Below are positions 8,045-16,419 of a stretch of DNA of 64,000 bases, one piece after another; positions within the stretch are counted from its first letter, which is position 1; every line of letters begins with the position of its first letter. The translations under genes and the position numbers were made by a program. Under the pieces are notes generated by a model that saw only the letters and a program-made list of their open reading frames with translations, made no database searches and was not told the DNA's origin. Origin of the DNA: Pseudarthrobacter chlorophenolicus A6 (GTDB taxonomy: Bacteria > Actinomycetota > Actinomycetes > Actinomycetales > Micrococcaceae); the NCBI RefSeq assembly GCF_000022025.1, contig NC_011879.1, forward strand, positions 248,001 to 312,000. Direction: 5' to 3'.

Positions 8045-10344
8045 CGGACGCCAGCCATGGCGGCGGAAGCCGGAGCAGCGAGTTCCCGGACCGGCTCCAG
8101 CTTCACACGCAATGCCTCCCGGGCGACGCTGAACAGCTCCCCACGGACGGAAACTTGCAGTGGGAACCCGGAACGGACGCTGAGGCTAATAGACCCGGAC
8201 TCCAGCTCGACGAACAGCAGCCGGCCCTGGACTTTCAGGTGGAATGACAGGCCCTCCCATTCGGCGGGCAGGCGGGGGTCGAAGAACGGGACATCCCCCT
8301 GGTCGCGGAGTCCAGCGAAGCCGCTGACCAGAGAGCTCCACACCCCGCCTGCGGAGGCGATATGCACGCCGTCGACAGTGTTGCCATGCGTGTCGTCAAG
8401 GTCGATGAACAGGGCGTGGGTGAAGTGGTCCAGCGCCGCCTGCGCGTAGCCAACCTCGGCGGCCACGATGCCCTGGACACAGGCGGACAAGGTGGAGTCG
8501 CCGGTGGTGATGGGATCGTAGAAGTCGAAGGCGCGCCGTTTCTCCTCGGCCGTGAAGTCCTGCCACTGCAGGAACATGCCCAGAACCGCGTCCGCCTGCT
8601 TCAGGACCTGGTGCCGGTAGATCACCAGCGGGTGGAAGTGCAGCAGCAGCGGGTACTTGGAGCGCGGCGTTTCCCAGTCCCACGGCTTCAGGGTCATGAA
8701 GTCGTTGTCCTGCGAGTAGACCCGCAGGTCCTCGTCGTAGGGCAGGTGTATCCGGGCCGAGGCCTTCTCCCACAGCTCGCGTTCCGTGTCGGTGATCTGT
8801 GGATGGTCCAGGGCCGCCGCGGCGCGAAGATTGAAGCGCGCCATGACGTTGGTGTAGAGGTTGTCGTTCACGACCGCGGTGTACTCGTCAGGGCCGGTGA
8901 CGCCGTGGATGTGGAACTGGCCGTCCTTGCCGAAGAATCCGAGGGAGGCCCACATGCGCGCAGTCTCCACCAGAAGGTCGGCGCCCATTGCTGCGGTGAA
9001 TCCAGCGTCGCCGCTGGCCCACATGTAACGGTTGGTGGCGAAGGCGACGGCGGCAGCGATGTGGAACTGGGCGGTGCCGGCGGCGTAGTAGGCGCTGGCC
9101 TCCTGCCCGTTGATGGTGCGCCACGGGAACAGCGCGCCGTCGATGTTGAGCTCCTTGGCCCTGCTCCTGGCATCCGGAAGCATGTTGTGGCGGAACTCCA
9201 GCACCTGGCGGGCAGCTTCCGGGTTGGTGTACGTCAGGTAGGGGAGGAGGTACACCTCCTGGTCCCAGAAATAGTGGCCTTCGTACCCGGAGCCGCTGAC
9301 ACCCTTGGCCGGGATGCCGGCGACATCGGCGCGTGCGGTCGCCTGTGCCAGATGGAAGAGGTTCCAGCGGATCGCTTGCTGCAGGTCGGGCTGTCCGCCT
9401 ACCACGATGTCCGAGGTAGACCAGTAGTCCCGGTAGTGGGCCTCGCTCTCGGCGAGGATTTCGGTCACCGGCTTCAGGGCTTTAGCGGCGGCGTCGGCGA
9501 AGTCTCCGGGGCCCTCTCCGGTGGCGTAGCTGACGCTCTTCTCCAAATGGAACGGGGCGTTGGCGGCCAGGACCAGGACGTAGCGGACACTGCTGTCGTC
9601 CTGGTCTGCGACGGTATCGAAGGGCTGGACTTCGACCGACGTCCAGTGCTCCACGGCCATGCCCACCCGCTGCTTGGATTCAGCCGTTTCCCAGGCAAGC
9701 CGGAAAGAGCCTCCCTCGCCTTCGATCCGCAGGGGCAGCAGCACCCGGCCGGCGTGGCGCCCGGACCGGCGCGGGTCATGCTCGGAGTGGTCCTCCACCG
9801 GCTGGTCCTGGCGGTTGATCACGGAGGACGTGATGTCCGCGTAGACCTCGCGGTCCGCTGTGAGTCCCAGGGAGATACCCAGGCAGCCCCGGGACTCGAA
9901 TCCCACGGCCCGCCGTTCGGTGGTTGTCACCGTGGCCCCCGACCGGCATTGCCAGGTGATGCGGCATTCGTAGATCCCCGTGGTGAAATCCACGCAGCGG
10001 CTGTAGTCCAGGACGGTGGATTCAGCGAGGCTGAGGATTTCGCCGTCGATGATGACGGTGAAGTTGTTGGCATCGGGGACGTAGAGGATGCGCTGGCCGG
10101 TGCGGGCGAAGCCGTAGGCGTTCTCGGCGTGCTTGATGCCCCAGGTTTCGTGGAAGCCGTTGATGAAGCTGCCGGGCAGCTCGGCGTCGGTCGAGGCCCA
10201 GTGGGCGCCCCTGACTCCGAGGTGGCCGTTGCCAACGGCAAAGAGTGTTTCCAGGGTTCCTTCGCTGCCGGGCTCATGGCTGGTTTCCAAGAGCTTCCAC
10301 GGGTCGTTGGGGAAGCGGGTTCGATCGGCGGTGATGAGGGCCAT
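8041..10344 (-). CDS. glycoside hydrolase family 65 disaccharide phosphorylase
   Basis: 767 aa, the usual size for GH65 maltose, trehalose, kojibiose or nigerose phosphorylases, cytoplasmic enzymes that split an alpha-glucoside with phosphate to beta-glucose 1-phosphate plus glucose. Landmarks in order: N-terminal GNGHLGVRG, FWDQEVYLLPYL at the start of the (alpha/alpha)6 barrel, HGVTGPDEYTAVVNDN with the general acid Glu near residue 487, and DLDDTHGNTVDGVHIAS, which with the adjoining WS-x-LVSGFAGLR closes the phosphate/substrate site. No signal peptide. The HAD phosphoglucomutase gene lies 51 nt upstream in the same operon, the standard partner that turns the beta-glucose 1-phosphate into glucose 6-phosphate. 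Which disaccharide is used cannot be told from the sequence. AAGGAACC precedes the ATG. Confidence 0.95.
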   Translation of the reverse strand: MALITADRTRFPNDPWKLLETSHEPGSEGTLETLFAVGNGHLGVRGAHWASTDAELPGSFINGFHETWGIKHAENAYGFARTGQRILYVPDANNFTVIIDGEILSLAESTVLDYSRCVDFTTGIYECRITWQCRSGATVTTTERRAVGFESRGCLGISLGLTADREVYADITSSVINRQDQPVEDHSEHDPRRSGRHAGRVLLPLRIEGEGGSFRLAWETAESKQRVGMAVEHWTSVEVQPFDTVADQDDSSVRYVLVLAANAPFHLEKSVSYATGEGPGDFADAAAKALKPVTEILAESEAHYRDYWSTSDIVVGGQPDLQQAIRWNLFHLAQATARADVAGIPAKGVSGSGYEGHYFWDQEVYLLPYLTYTNPEAARQVLEFRHNMLPDARSRAKELNIDGALFPWRTINGQEASAYYAAGTAQFHIAAAVAFATNRYMWASGDAGFTAAMGADLLVETARMWASLGFFGKDGQFHIHGVTGPDEYTAVVNDNLYTNVMARFNLRAAAALDHPQITDTERELWEKASARIHLPYDEDLRVYSQDNDFMTLKPWDWETPRSKYPLLLHFHPLVIYRHQVLKQADAVLGMFLQWQDFTAEEKRRAFDFYDPITTGDSTLSACVQGIVAAEVGYAQAALDHFTHALFIDLDDTHGNTVDGVHIASAGGVWSSLVSGFAGLRDQGDVPFFDPRLPAEWEGLSFHLKVQGRLLFVELESGSISLSVRSGFPLQVSVRGELFSVAREALRVKLEPVRELAAPASAAMAGVR

Positions 10345-10395
10345 GACTGTTGAGGTTCCTTAGGTTTTGGTTCTGAGGCTGGGAAGCGGAGGGGG

Positions 10396-11172
10396 TTAGA
10401 GGAGCTCGTTGAGGTCTTCGACCACCAGGGTGGCGCCGGCGTCCAGCAGCGTCTGCCGTCCGGCTCCCCTGTCCACACCGATCACGGAATGGAAGCTGCC
10501 GGCACGGCCGGCCAGGACTCCGGAGACCGCGTCCTCGACCACGATGCACTCGTTGCTGGGCACGTTCAGCAGCTGCGCCGCGTAGGAGTACGTTGCTGGG
10601 CTTGGCTTGCCTGGCAGGTTCTGCGCCGCGCCGACGACGCCGTCAACGACTATCGGGAAATATTCGGCGAGCCCGGCAGCGAGCAGCACGGCCGGGGCAT
10701 TTCGGGAGGAGGAGACAACGGCGAGTTTGAGGCCATGCCCCCTCGCAGCTTCAATGAAGCGAACGGAGCCTTCGTAGGGCTGTACGCCGCCGGCCCTGAT
10801 GATGTCGTTGAACACATGGTTCTTTCGATTGCCCAGACCCTGGACCGTGTTGCTGGCTGGGTCGTCGTCGGCTGGACCCTCCGGCAGCACGATGTTGCGC
10901 GATGCAAGGAAGTCCCGGACGCCATCGAATCGGGGTTTACCGTCGATGTGGTCGAAGTAGTCGCTTTCGCGATAACGGGATGCCGCGGGAAGGTCCTGCA
11001 GGTAGCCGTCGAAGAGCTGCTTCCATGACTGCTCGTGGACAATTGCCGTCGGCGTAAGGACGCCGTCGAGGTCAAAGAGGATGGCGGAGGCGCCGGTCCA
11101 GCTCTGGCCCGTATCCCCGCCATTTGAGGGGGAGCTGGCGACACGCGCCTGGCGTGTAGAGTCGGCGGTCAT
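10396..11172 (-). CDS. pgmB: beta-phosphoglucomutase-type HAD enzyme
   Basis: 258 aa. HAD superfamily motifs in order: motif I DLDGVLT with nucleophile Asp34 and acid/base Asp36, motif II AVVSSSRN, motif III lysine in PGKPSP, motif IV VVEDAVSG. The cap carries DHIDGKPRFDGVRDFL, typical of the beta-phosphoglucomutase branch. It should interconvert beta-glucose 1-phosphate and glucose 6-phosphate with a bisphosphate intermediate. First gene of the operon with the GH65 phosphorylase and a small coupled gene. AAAGGACC lies before the ATG; the promoter block is 40 nt further upstream, giving a leadered mRNA. A sugar phosphatase of the same fold is the main alternative. Confidence 0.9.
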   Translation of the reverse strand: MTADSTRQARVASSPSNGGDTGQSWTGASAILFDLDGVLTPTAIVHEQSWKQLFDGYLQDLPAASRYRESDYFDHIDGKPRFDGVRDFLASRNIVLPEGPADDDPASNTVQGLGNRKNHVFNDIIRAGGVQPYEGSVRFIEAARGHGLKLAVVSSSRNAPAVLLAAGLAEYFPIVVDGVVGAAQNLPGKPSPATYSYAAQLLNVPSNECIVVEDAVSGVLAGRAGSFHSVIGVDRGAGRQTLLDAGATLVVEDLNELL

Positions 11173-11211
11173 CGGCGGTCCTTTACCTTGGGCTTGCAGC
11201 TGTCGGGCCTC

Positions 11212-11241
11212 ATGTGTGCGGAACCACAGAGACTACTCACC
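11212..11241 (-). promoter_or_regulatory. CACACAT-class promoter with leader
   Basis: GGTGAG, 17 nt, CACACAT; 39 nt to ATG 11172. Controls the disaccharide phosphorylase operon, tying metabolic cargo to the element-wide promoter class. Confidence 0.75.
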
Positions 11242-11255
11242 GGTCGTTGCCCCCG

Positions 11256-11981
11256 TCAGCTGCCGATGCCAACGTGCTCGGTCAGCTCTGAAGGCTTCGG
11301 GATGACGAAGTCGTGCTTGCCGGCCGGGGCGAGGATGGCCAGCTCGTGCAGGTACTTGGCCGCACGCTCGTTGAGGTTGATGTACCACCCGCCGACCATG
11401 AGCTGGTTCCTGTCCAGCCCGGTGCCGCCCTTGATGACGGTGCCCTCGATCGTGAAGAATCCGTAGCGCGGATGGTTGAAGCCGGCACTCACGCGGTCGC
11501 CCTTCTTGATCTCCGCGATCGTGGCCGTCAATGCCTTGGTGTCGCGACGGACCTTCGGTGCCGTTTGGTCGTCGGCGCGGGCGATTGCCGCCTCGGAGAG
11601 GGCTTGTTCCATGGTGTCTCCTGCTGGTTCGTGTTCAGTGGTGTGCTCGGGGCCGTCGGATACACTCTCGGCCAGTTCGGGATCATCCCCGCGGGCTTCT
11701 GACGCAGTGGTGTCCGATGCTTCGGACTCCTCGCCGGCGGTGTCTGCCGTCTCGGTGATGGCCGGTTTCGGAAGCTGCTCGGCTTGGTGGCGCGCGAACA
11801 CGGACACCGCACCGACGCCGGCCGGTCCGTCGGGGGCTTCCAGGATGGTGCCGCAGGTGTCCCCGTTGCACCGGATGCGGGTCCCGGCTTTGTTCCAGGT
11901 GTATGTGGAGTGTTCGGTCAGGACTGCCGTAGCGTCGTCGATGTACATGATGTTCTGGCAGATGGCTCCGAGGCTGATCAT
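11256..11981 (-). CDS. hypothetical protein with acidic linker
   Basis: 241 aa, start overlapping the upstream stop as ATGA, GAGGAG nearby. N-terminal 55 residues contain a short Cys pair (RCNGDTCGTIL). Residues about 75-150 are a low-complexity Glu/Thr/Ala/Asp linker. The C-terminal 85 residues form a beta-rich domain (GDRVSAGFNHPRYGFFTIEG) that may be an SH3-like fold. Family unknown. Last gene of the 13081 to 11256 operon. Confidence 0.75.
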   Translation of the reverse strand: MISLGAICQNIMYIDDATAVLTEHSTYTWNKAGTRIRCNGDTCGTILEAPDGPAGVGAVSVFARHQAEQLPKPAITETADTAGEESEASDTTASEARGDDPELAESVSDGPEHTTEHEPAGDTMEQALSEAAIARADDQTAPKVRRDTKALTATIAEIKKGDRVSAGFNHPRYGFFTIEGTVIKGGTGLDRNQLMVGGWYINLNERAAKYLHELAILAPAGKHDFVIPKPSELTEHVGIGS

Positions 11982-12421
11982 TGTGTCTCCTCTTCGACGG
12001 TCGCGAACTCCCCGACGATCAGGTGAGTGGTTGGTCCGGTGACGGCCGGGTCCCAGGCAAGTGGCCAGGGAAGTGTCAGGACGTTGGGGTCGTTGCCGTT
12101 AGGCGCGAAGAGGTTGTGGAACTGGCGTGCCGTCCAGTCGACATCGATGAGAGCACCGTCCCGGGACAGCCGCACCCAGGAGTGGTAGTCGGCGCGGGGC
12201 TCCACGGGATCCGAAGCGCGGAGCACGACGGCAATCCAACCCGATTCACGGGCGAAGGCGGCGAACTCGGCACTGACGGACTCGCAGGCCCAGCCGTCTG
12301 TATAGGAATCATCGTCGTCGCTTATGTAGGGGTAGCGAAGCCAGATACCCAAGCGGGGATCGGCGGCGATGTAGCTCCGGAACAGGTCGATGAGCTGCCC
12401 GGACAGGTCGGGCGCGGTCAT
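11978..12421 (-). CDS. possible papain/transglutaminase-fold protein
   Basis: 147 aa, ATGA overlap with the upstream gene. A Cys-His-Asp arrangement is visible: Cys in WACESVSAEFAAFARESG at the start of a helix, His in YHSWVRLSRDG, and Asp in ALIDVDWTARQF. This order and the IDVDWTARQF ending match the general pattern of papain-like/transglutaminase-like enzymes, but the family assignment is inference from these motifs only. Substrate unknown. Confidence 0.6.
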   Translation of the reverse strand: MTAPDLSGQLIDLFRSYIAADPRLGIWLRYPYISDDDDSYTDGWACESVSAEFAAFARESGWIAVVLRASDPVEPRADYHSWVRLSRDGALIDVDWTARQFHNLFAPNGNDPNVLTLPWPLAWDPAVTGPTTHLIVGEFATVEEETQ

Positions 12422-12774
12422 TGCTTGTTCTCCACAGCAGCCAAGACCCGACGGGTTGCCGCCTTGAGGGCTTCCTGCTCGGGTACGGACGCTGTCGCGT
12501 AGAAGATGCCGAGCAGCTCGTCGCCGATGTAGCGGGCACCGCGAACGATCGAGTCGTCATCGTGGATCGCTTCGTCCTCGGCCTGAAGTTCCCGCATGGC
12601 ATCCTGCAGGCGCCTGCTCAGGTCTCCTGCATAATCCAGAGGCTCGGATTCCTGCCGGATTCCCTCCAGTTGTTTCGCCCTGGCATAGCAACGGAGGTGG
12701 AACTGGCGGTCATGCTCAAAGCGGCGGACGGCGCGTTCCTCAAGCGGCGTGATTTCACGCAGGGCGTTTGTCAT
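12418..12774 (-). CDS. hypothetical helical protein, 118 aa
   Basis: Start MTNALREITPLEERAVRRFE with GGAGAAACC upstream; an in-frame GTG at 12822 would add 16 residues. Highly charged and almost wholly helical, with a likely coiled coil over residues 10-75. Coupled to the next gene by ATGA. Confidence 0.7.
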   Translation of the reverse strand: MTNALREITPLEERAVRRFEHDRQFHLRCYARAKQLEGIRQESEPLDYAGDLSRRLQDAMRELQAEDEAIHDDDSIVRGARYIGDELLGIFYATASVPEQEALKAATRRVLAAVENKQ

Positions 12775-12832
12775 CGGTTTCTCCGGCAGGTTGGGTGCTT
12801 TCGTGGGTTTCTGGTGAGGCACATGGGTTCCC

Positions 12833-13081
12833 CTAGTCCTCGACGATGCTGCGCAGGCCCGCTTCGCCGCCGGTGTCGACGGTCCGCAGGACGAAGGCCA
12901 CCAGCGGCCAGCCGGTGGCGATCAAGGCACGGTTTTCCTCGTCGGCTTTCGACCAGAGATCGAACAGACCGTAGGTGAAGCCGCTGGGCATCGTGCCTCC
13001 GGGCAGCCGGAGGTAGCCGAGCAGGTCCGCGGCAAGGGAGCGGACGACAGGGTCGTAAGGGTTGCGGCCGGAAGGGTTCAT
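12833..13081 (-). CDS. hypothetical protein, 82 aa
   Basis: Start MNPSGRNPYDPVVRSLAADL, 7 nt after a CACACAT block. Compact, mixed alpha/beta, with LPGGTMPSGFTYGLFDLWSK. Leads the four-gene operon 12833, 12418, 11978, 11256. Family unknown. Confidence 0.75.
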   Translation of the reverse strand: MNPSGRNPYDPVVRSLAADLLGYLRLPGGTMPSGFTYGLFDLWSKADEENRALIATGWPLVAFVLRTVDTGGEAGLRSIVED

Positions 13082-13088
13082 GCGCCTC

Positions 13089-13118
13089 ATGTGTGGGGCA
13101 TGAGGGTGATCCCTCACC
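13089..13118 (-). promoter_or_regulatory. CACACAT-class promoter
   Basis: GGTGAG, 17 nt, CACACAT preceded by CCC instead of CCG, 7 nt to ATG 13081. Confidence 0.8.
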
Positions 13119-13125
13119 GCGATCC

Positions 13126-13716
13126 TTAGACCGGCTCAGCCTCGAGGTACGGGAGTGCGGCGATCAACACGAATCTGGCCCGCTTGCGCATCAGGATGTC
13201 CGGAGAGGTGAAGTCGTTGATCTGGGACCGCAGCTGGTTCGCGCCGGCCTCGACTGCAGCCTCTGTCAGGGCGGGCCGGTACTCCGCCTTCGGGACATCC
13301 ACGGGTGCGCAGCCGGTGAGAATCTCCGCGACGTGTGCATGGTGGAGCTCCAGCGCGTCGGTGTACCCCTCGGACAGGAACTCTTCGAGTCCGGTCAGCC
13401 CCGGGTCTTTCTGTGTCCACTCGGCGTACTGAACCTTCCGGCAGGAGCAGTGATACCAGACGGCTCTCGGCTCGTTCCAGCCGTCGCCGTCCTCATCCTG
13501 GATGAAGTCGTGGACGGCGAGCCGGTCCTTGAGAGTGGAAGGGTCCGGACGGCTGTAGCCGAGGGATGAAAGTCCTTCAGCGGCAGTCTCCAGCGTCGCC
13601 TGCGACAGACCTGGAATCAGCCCGGCCAGATGGCCGGTCAGGATGTCCTGGGACGTGAAGCGACCGTCGGGTGGCACCGGGGCAAAGTCCTTCGTTGCGG
13701 GCTGTTGTTCGGTCAT
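13126..13716 (-). CDS. hypothetical protein, 196 aa
   Basis: Start MTEQQPATKDFAPVPPDG, 7 nt after a CACACAT block. A WYHCSCRKVQYAEW segment near residue 90 and HHAHV-x-EILTGCAP suggest a metal site, but no known zinc motif fits exactly. C terminus is hydrophobic (ARFVLIAALPYLE). Monocistronic. Family unknown. Confidence 0.75.
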   Translation of the reverse strand: MTEQQPATKDFAPVPPDGRFTSQDILTGHLAGLIPGLSQATLETAAEGLSSLGYSRPDPSTLKDRLAVHDFIQDEDGDGWNEPRAVWYHCSCRKVQYAEWTQKDPGLTGLEEFLSEGYTDALELHHAHVAEILTGCAPVDVPKAEYRPALTEAAVEAGANQLRSQINDFTSPDILMRKRARFVLIAALPYLEAEPV

Positions 13717-13723
13717 GGGCCTC

Positions 13724-13753
13724 ATGTGTGCGGCGCATGACTTTAGCCTGAGC
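13724..13753 (-). promoter_or_regulatory. CACACAT-class promoter, weak -35
   Basis: CACACAT with 7 nt to ATG 13716; the -35 position reads GCTCAG, off consensus. Confidence 0.6.
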
Positions 13754-13829
13754 ACAGGGCCGCTGCTCTTCCCGATGAACGGGCCTGGTCCAATAGACCA
13801 GGCAGGCCCTGTCAGGGGCCGGGCAAAGG

Positions 13830-13871
13830 GAAGACCGGAGATCAGATCAGATGACGTGATCTCCGGTCTTC
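13830..13871 (-). terminator. strong hairpin downstream of lipoprotein gene
   Basis: Perfect 15-bp stem, GAAGACCGGAGATCA paired with TGATCTCCGGTCTTC, 12-nt loop, 15 nt after the lipoprotein stop. Not followed by a T run, as is usual in high-GC actinobacteria. Confidence 0.8.
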
Positions 13872-13886
13872 CGCCCTCGACAGCAG

Positions 13887-14699
13887 TTACTTGGTGAGGA
13901 CGGCTTTAGTAGACCCACCGGTCTTAAGGAGGCTTGCGCCACCAATGAAGAACTTTTCACCGGGTCCGCTGTGGTCAAGGAAGACGTTCTGGTCCACAGT
14001 GGTGGTGAGCGTTCCGCCTTCCTTGCAGTGAACGGTCACCTCCACCTGACCAGCCGCGGTTGCATCCAGGTATGTTCCATCAGCGTAGGTTGCGCTCAGG
14101 GTGACGCCCAATGCGTTGAGCTCGTAAGGCTTCCCGGATGGGCTGCATACCTCGCCCTTGTCGGACTTCCATGTGTTAGTCAGCCCGTAGGTGGGGTAGC
14201 TGTCACCATCGAGGAGGTCAGGAGCGTTCGTCAGGATCGGGTTGCCGAAGAACTTCTCGGGACCGTTTGCGTCGATCTTTTTGTCGCCGGTCGGTGCCTT
14301 TTCCCAGCCCTTCTTCATGTCTTGAATGCCCTGCGGGGTTGAGATGGGCTGAAGTTTCGGGGCGACCTGACTGTTCCAGGTCTCGGCGGTGGGTTTGAAT
14401 CCTTCGACCGTGTACTCCGGGTGCTCCTCCAGCATGATCTGGAGCGCAGTCACTGCGGTCTTCTTGATGTCCGCGACCTCGGCAGGAGTGAAATGCTGAT
14501 TCTTGGGGACGTCGGTGGGGAAGAGGTCAGTGCCTTCGATCATCGGCGCATCTGCGATCTTGACCTTTGGGGCCTCCGGCTCGGCAACAGGTGACTTCTG
14601 AGCGGCGACCTCAGTAGGGCTAGTCGAGCAACCGGTCAATACCAATCCAGCCAGTAGGCCGGAGAGTACGAGCGTCTTAGTGCGTCCTGCAGTGTTCAT
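13887..14699 (-). CDS. secreted lipoprotein
   Basis: 270 aa. Signal sequence MNTAGRTKTLVLSGLLAGLV followed by lipobox LTGC with Cys23, so the mature protein is lipid-anchored outside the membrane. Pro/Glu-rich linker to about residue 50, then a globular part starting QHFTPAEVADIKKTAVTALQ. A Cys pair (EVCSPSGK and VTVHCKEGG) could form a disulphide. GGGGGAC precedes the ATG. Function unknown; the only clear exported protein in the window. Confidence 0.85.
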   Translation of the reverse strand: MNTAGRTKTLVLSGLLAGLVLTGCSTSPTEVAAQKSPVAEPEAPKVKIADAPMIEGTDLFPTDVPKNQHFTPAEVADIKKTAVTALQIMLEEHPEYTVEGFKPTAETWNSQVAPKLQPISTPQGIQDMKKGWEKAPTGDKKIDANGPEKFFGNPILTNAPDLLDGDSYPTYGLTNTWKSDKGEVCSPSGKPYELNALGVTLSATYADGTYLDATAAGQVEVTVHCKEGGTLTTTVDQNVFLDHSGPGEKFFIGGASLLKTGGSTKAVLTK

Positions 14700-14791
14700 T
14701 TGTCCCCCAATTGGTCTTTGGCATTACTGCGTTCTGGGTAAGAATAGCTTTGACCTGCACTTTTACAGGTGACCGGTCACCCGGCCGCCCC

Positions 14792-15097
14792 TCATGTGTG
14801 CGGCGCCACCGCTGTCGCTGGCCGTGCAGCCTCCCGCTTCGCGGCCCACAAAGTGCATGCTTCCTGCATGGTGATGGGCTGGGCGCCGAGACGGATTGCC
14901 AGCTCCCGCTTTGAGTCGGTGACGTCGAAGTGTTCCTTCCAGATGTGCCCTGGGTTCTGGATCCACGACGGCTTAAGGCCGAGCTTCGCTGCGAAGTCGA
15001 GCAGTTCCTCTGTACTGTCAGCGGTCAGGTGTGACCATCTGGCCTGGATACGGCCGACCCGTGCTGGCATTCGCATGCTGTCGACGTAGACGGTCAC
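14792..15097 (-). CDS. DUF4031 protein
   Basis: 101 aa from a GTG overlapping the upstream stop as GTGA. The pattern TVYVDSMRMPAR, WSHLTADSTEELLDFAAKLG, then HFDVTDSKRELAIRLGA matches DUF4031, a small family of unknown function common in actinobacteria and their phages. Full length for the family. Last gene of the four-gene operon from 15605. Confidence 0.85.
   Translation of the reverse strand: MTVYVDSMRMPARVGRIQARWSHLTADSTEELLDFAAKLGLKPSWIQNPGHIWKEHFDVTDSKRELAIRLGAQPITMQEACTLWAAKREAARPATAVAPHT
14794..14823 (-). promoter_or_regulatory. CACACAT-class promoter with leader
   Basis: CACACAT present, -35 position GGCCAG off consensus; 94 nt upstream of the lipoprotein ATG and overlapping the end of the DUF4031 gene. 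Confidence 0.5.
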
Positions 15098-15345
15098 CGG
15101 CCGCCCCCATTCCAGGCATCGTCGGAGCTGGGTTGGGCCGCAGGCACCTGGGGTTCGGTCTCGCCGGTGCGGCCAAACCCCGCAGCGCGCAGCATGTAGG
15201 CCGAGACCCGGGCCTTGTCCCAGTCGGAGCCGAACCCCTGCCACCAGGCCTGCCGATGGGCGTCTTCAATGACCCGGGCCATGGCAGTCAGCTCCTCATC
15301 ATCCCGGATCTGGAGAATGAGGTCGTTTGTGATCTGGACGGTCAT
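15094..15345 (-). CDS. hypothetical protein, 83 aa
   Basis: Start MTVQITNDLILQIRDDEELT, ATGA overlap with the upstream gene. Helical core with DAHRQAWWQGFGSDWDKARV. Function unknown. Confidence 0.75.
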   Translation of the reverse strand: MTVQITNDLILQIRDDEELTAMARVIEDAHRQAWWQGFGSDWDKARVSAYMLRAAGFGRTGETEPQVPAAQPSSDDAWNGGGR

Positions 15346-15605
15346 GGGTGCGCCTCCGGTTCGGCTGTTTCCTGGCCGGGAGTGACAAAGCCAGATGCGG
15401 TGAGGGCGGCGGCCATCTCGTCGGCGACGTGGCGGTGAAAATCGCCCCGTCTGCTGACCGTCGTTTCGATGAGGCCGCACTTGCATCGAAGGTTGAAGGA
15501 CGGCTGGGATTCGTGGCGTTCCAGTTCCGACAGGATGGCCGCCGCCAGGGCTCCGTCGACCTGGGAATCATGGATGACGCAGCGGGTGTCAGTGGAGTCG
15601 CTCAT
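15342..15605 (-). CDS. hypothetical protein, 87 aa
   Basis: Start MSDSTDTRCVIHDSQVDG, 7 nt after a CACACAT block. A FNLRCKCGLIETTVSRRGDF segment resembles half a zinc ribbon. First gene of an operon with 15094 and DUF4031. Confidence 0.75.
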   Translation of the reverse strand: MSDSTDTRCVIHDSQVDGALAAAILSELERHESQPSFNLRCKCGLIETTVSRRGDFHRHVADEMAAALTASGFVTPGQETAEPEAHP

Positions 15606-15612
15606 GGGTTCC

Positions 15613-15642
15613 ATGTGTGCGGAGCGGGTCCCTGTCGTCACC
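15613..15642 (-). promoter_or_regulatory. CACACAT-class promoter
   Basis: GGTGAC, 17 nt, CACACAT, 7 nt to ATG 15605; overlaps the end of the upstream gene. Confidence 0.8.
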
Positions 15643-16021
15643 GGTCCGTGTCGCTGGTTACCCGGCGCGGGTCCGGCAGGCCGGCGTCGATAGCTGTCTC
15701 GGTCCCGATCTGGTCCAGGATGGCATGGATGTGCATCGGCACGGAGTCGAAGTCGCGCATCTCGCGTTCAAGGTCGGCGATCTGTGCCACGACTCTGGTC
15801 AGGATCTCGGTGTGGTTGTTCCCGGCAGTTTCGATGATGCGCTCCTGCACATACCGTTCCAGCTCCTGGGCCCGGTGCGCTTCCAGTGACAGGTGCATTC
15901 CGAGAGGCATCCCGCATTGGCACGTTTCCTGGTGATAGACGCGCCCGTCAGCGTCACTGACGGAGATGTCCTCGCCGTAGCCGGAGTGGAGCTCGTCGAA
16001 CTGCTGGGCGGTGATGCTCAT
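15638..16021 (-). CDS. hypothetical protein with C-x-C site, 127 aa
   Basis: Start MSITAQQFDELHSGYGEDIS, ATGA overlap. Contains CQCGMPLGMHLSLEAH, a compact Cys/His cluster, then a long helix (QELERYVQERIIETAGN) likely to dimerise. Function unknown. Confidence 0.75.
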   Translation of the reverse strand: MSITAQQFDELHSGYGEDISVSDADGRVYHQETCQCGMPLGMHLSLEAHRAQELERYVQERIIETAGNNHTEILTRVVAQIADLEREMRDFDSVPMHIHAILDQIGTETAIDAGLPDPRRVTSDTDR

Positions 16022-16374
16022 CGGTTCACCGACACGGCGCGCTGGTGGACGGGGATGACCTTCCAGACTTTGATGCCGTGTTTCTCCAGCGGACTGAGGA
16101 TCTGGATGGCGTCGGGCGTGCCGACGCACCCGCTGTTCTTGGTGAACCACCAGGCGTCTCCCAGATCCTGGAAGTACCAGGTCTCGCCGTTCCCGCTGGT
16201 GGTGATGAAGAGCTCCTCGGGTCCGACGGCGACATCGACGTCGCTCAGTGGAAGCGGAAGGGAGTCTGGGTTCACCATCACTACGGTGCGGCGCCGCACG
16301 GAGTCGTCGATGACGCTGATGAAAGCGCGATAGGTGCGGGTGCCTGCCGGCTGGGTGTTCACGTAGTCGGTCAT
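16018..16374 (-). CDS. hypothetical protein, 118 aa
   Basis: Start MTDYVNTQPAGTRTYRAFIS, 7 nt after a CACACAT block. Mostly beta (TVVMVNPDSLPLPLSDVDVA, ETWYFQDLGDAWWFTK). First of two coupled genes. Family unknown. Confidence 0.75.
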   Translation of the reverse strand: MTDYVNTQPAGTRTYRAFISVIDDSVRRRTVVMVNPDSLPLPLSDVDVAVGPEELFITTSGNGETWYFQDLGDAWWFTKNSGCVGTPDAIQILSPLEKHGIKVWKVIPVHQRAVSVNR

Positions 16375-16381
16375 GGGCGTG

Positions 16382-16411
16382 ATGTGTGCGGACTTGTCAC
16401 CCGCGGTCATC
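16382..16411 (-). promoter_or_regulatory. CACACAT-class promoter
   Basis: GATGAC at the -35 position, 17 nt, CACACAT, 7 nt to ATG 16374. Confidence 0.7.
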
Positions 16412-16419
16412 ACCCGCCG

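Noticed and set aside
8362..10353. A 663-codon plus-strand open frame
   Set aside because: Antisense shadow of the GH65 phosphorylase, which has all family motifs; high GC produces long open antisense frames.
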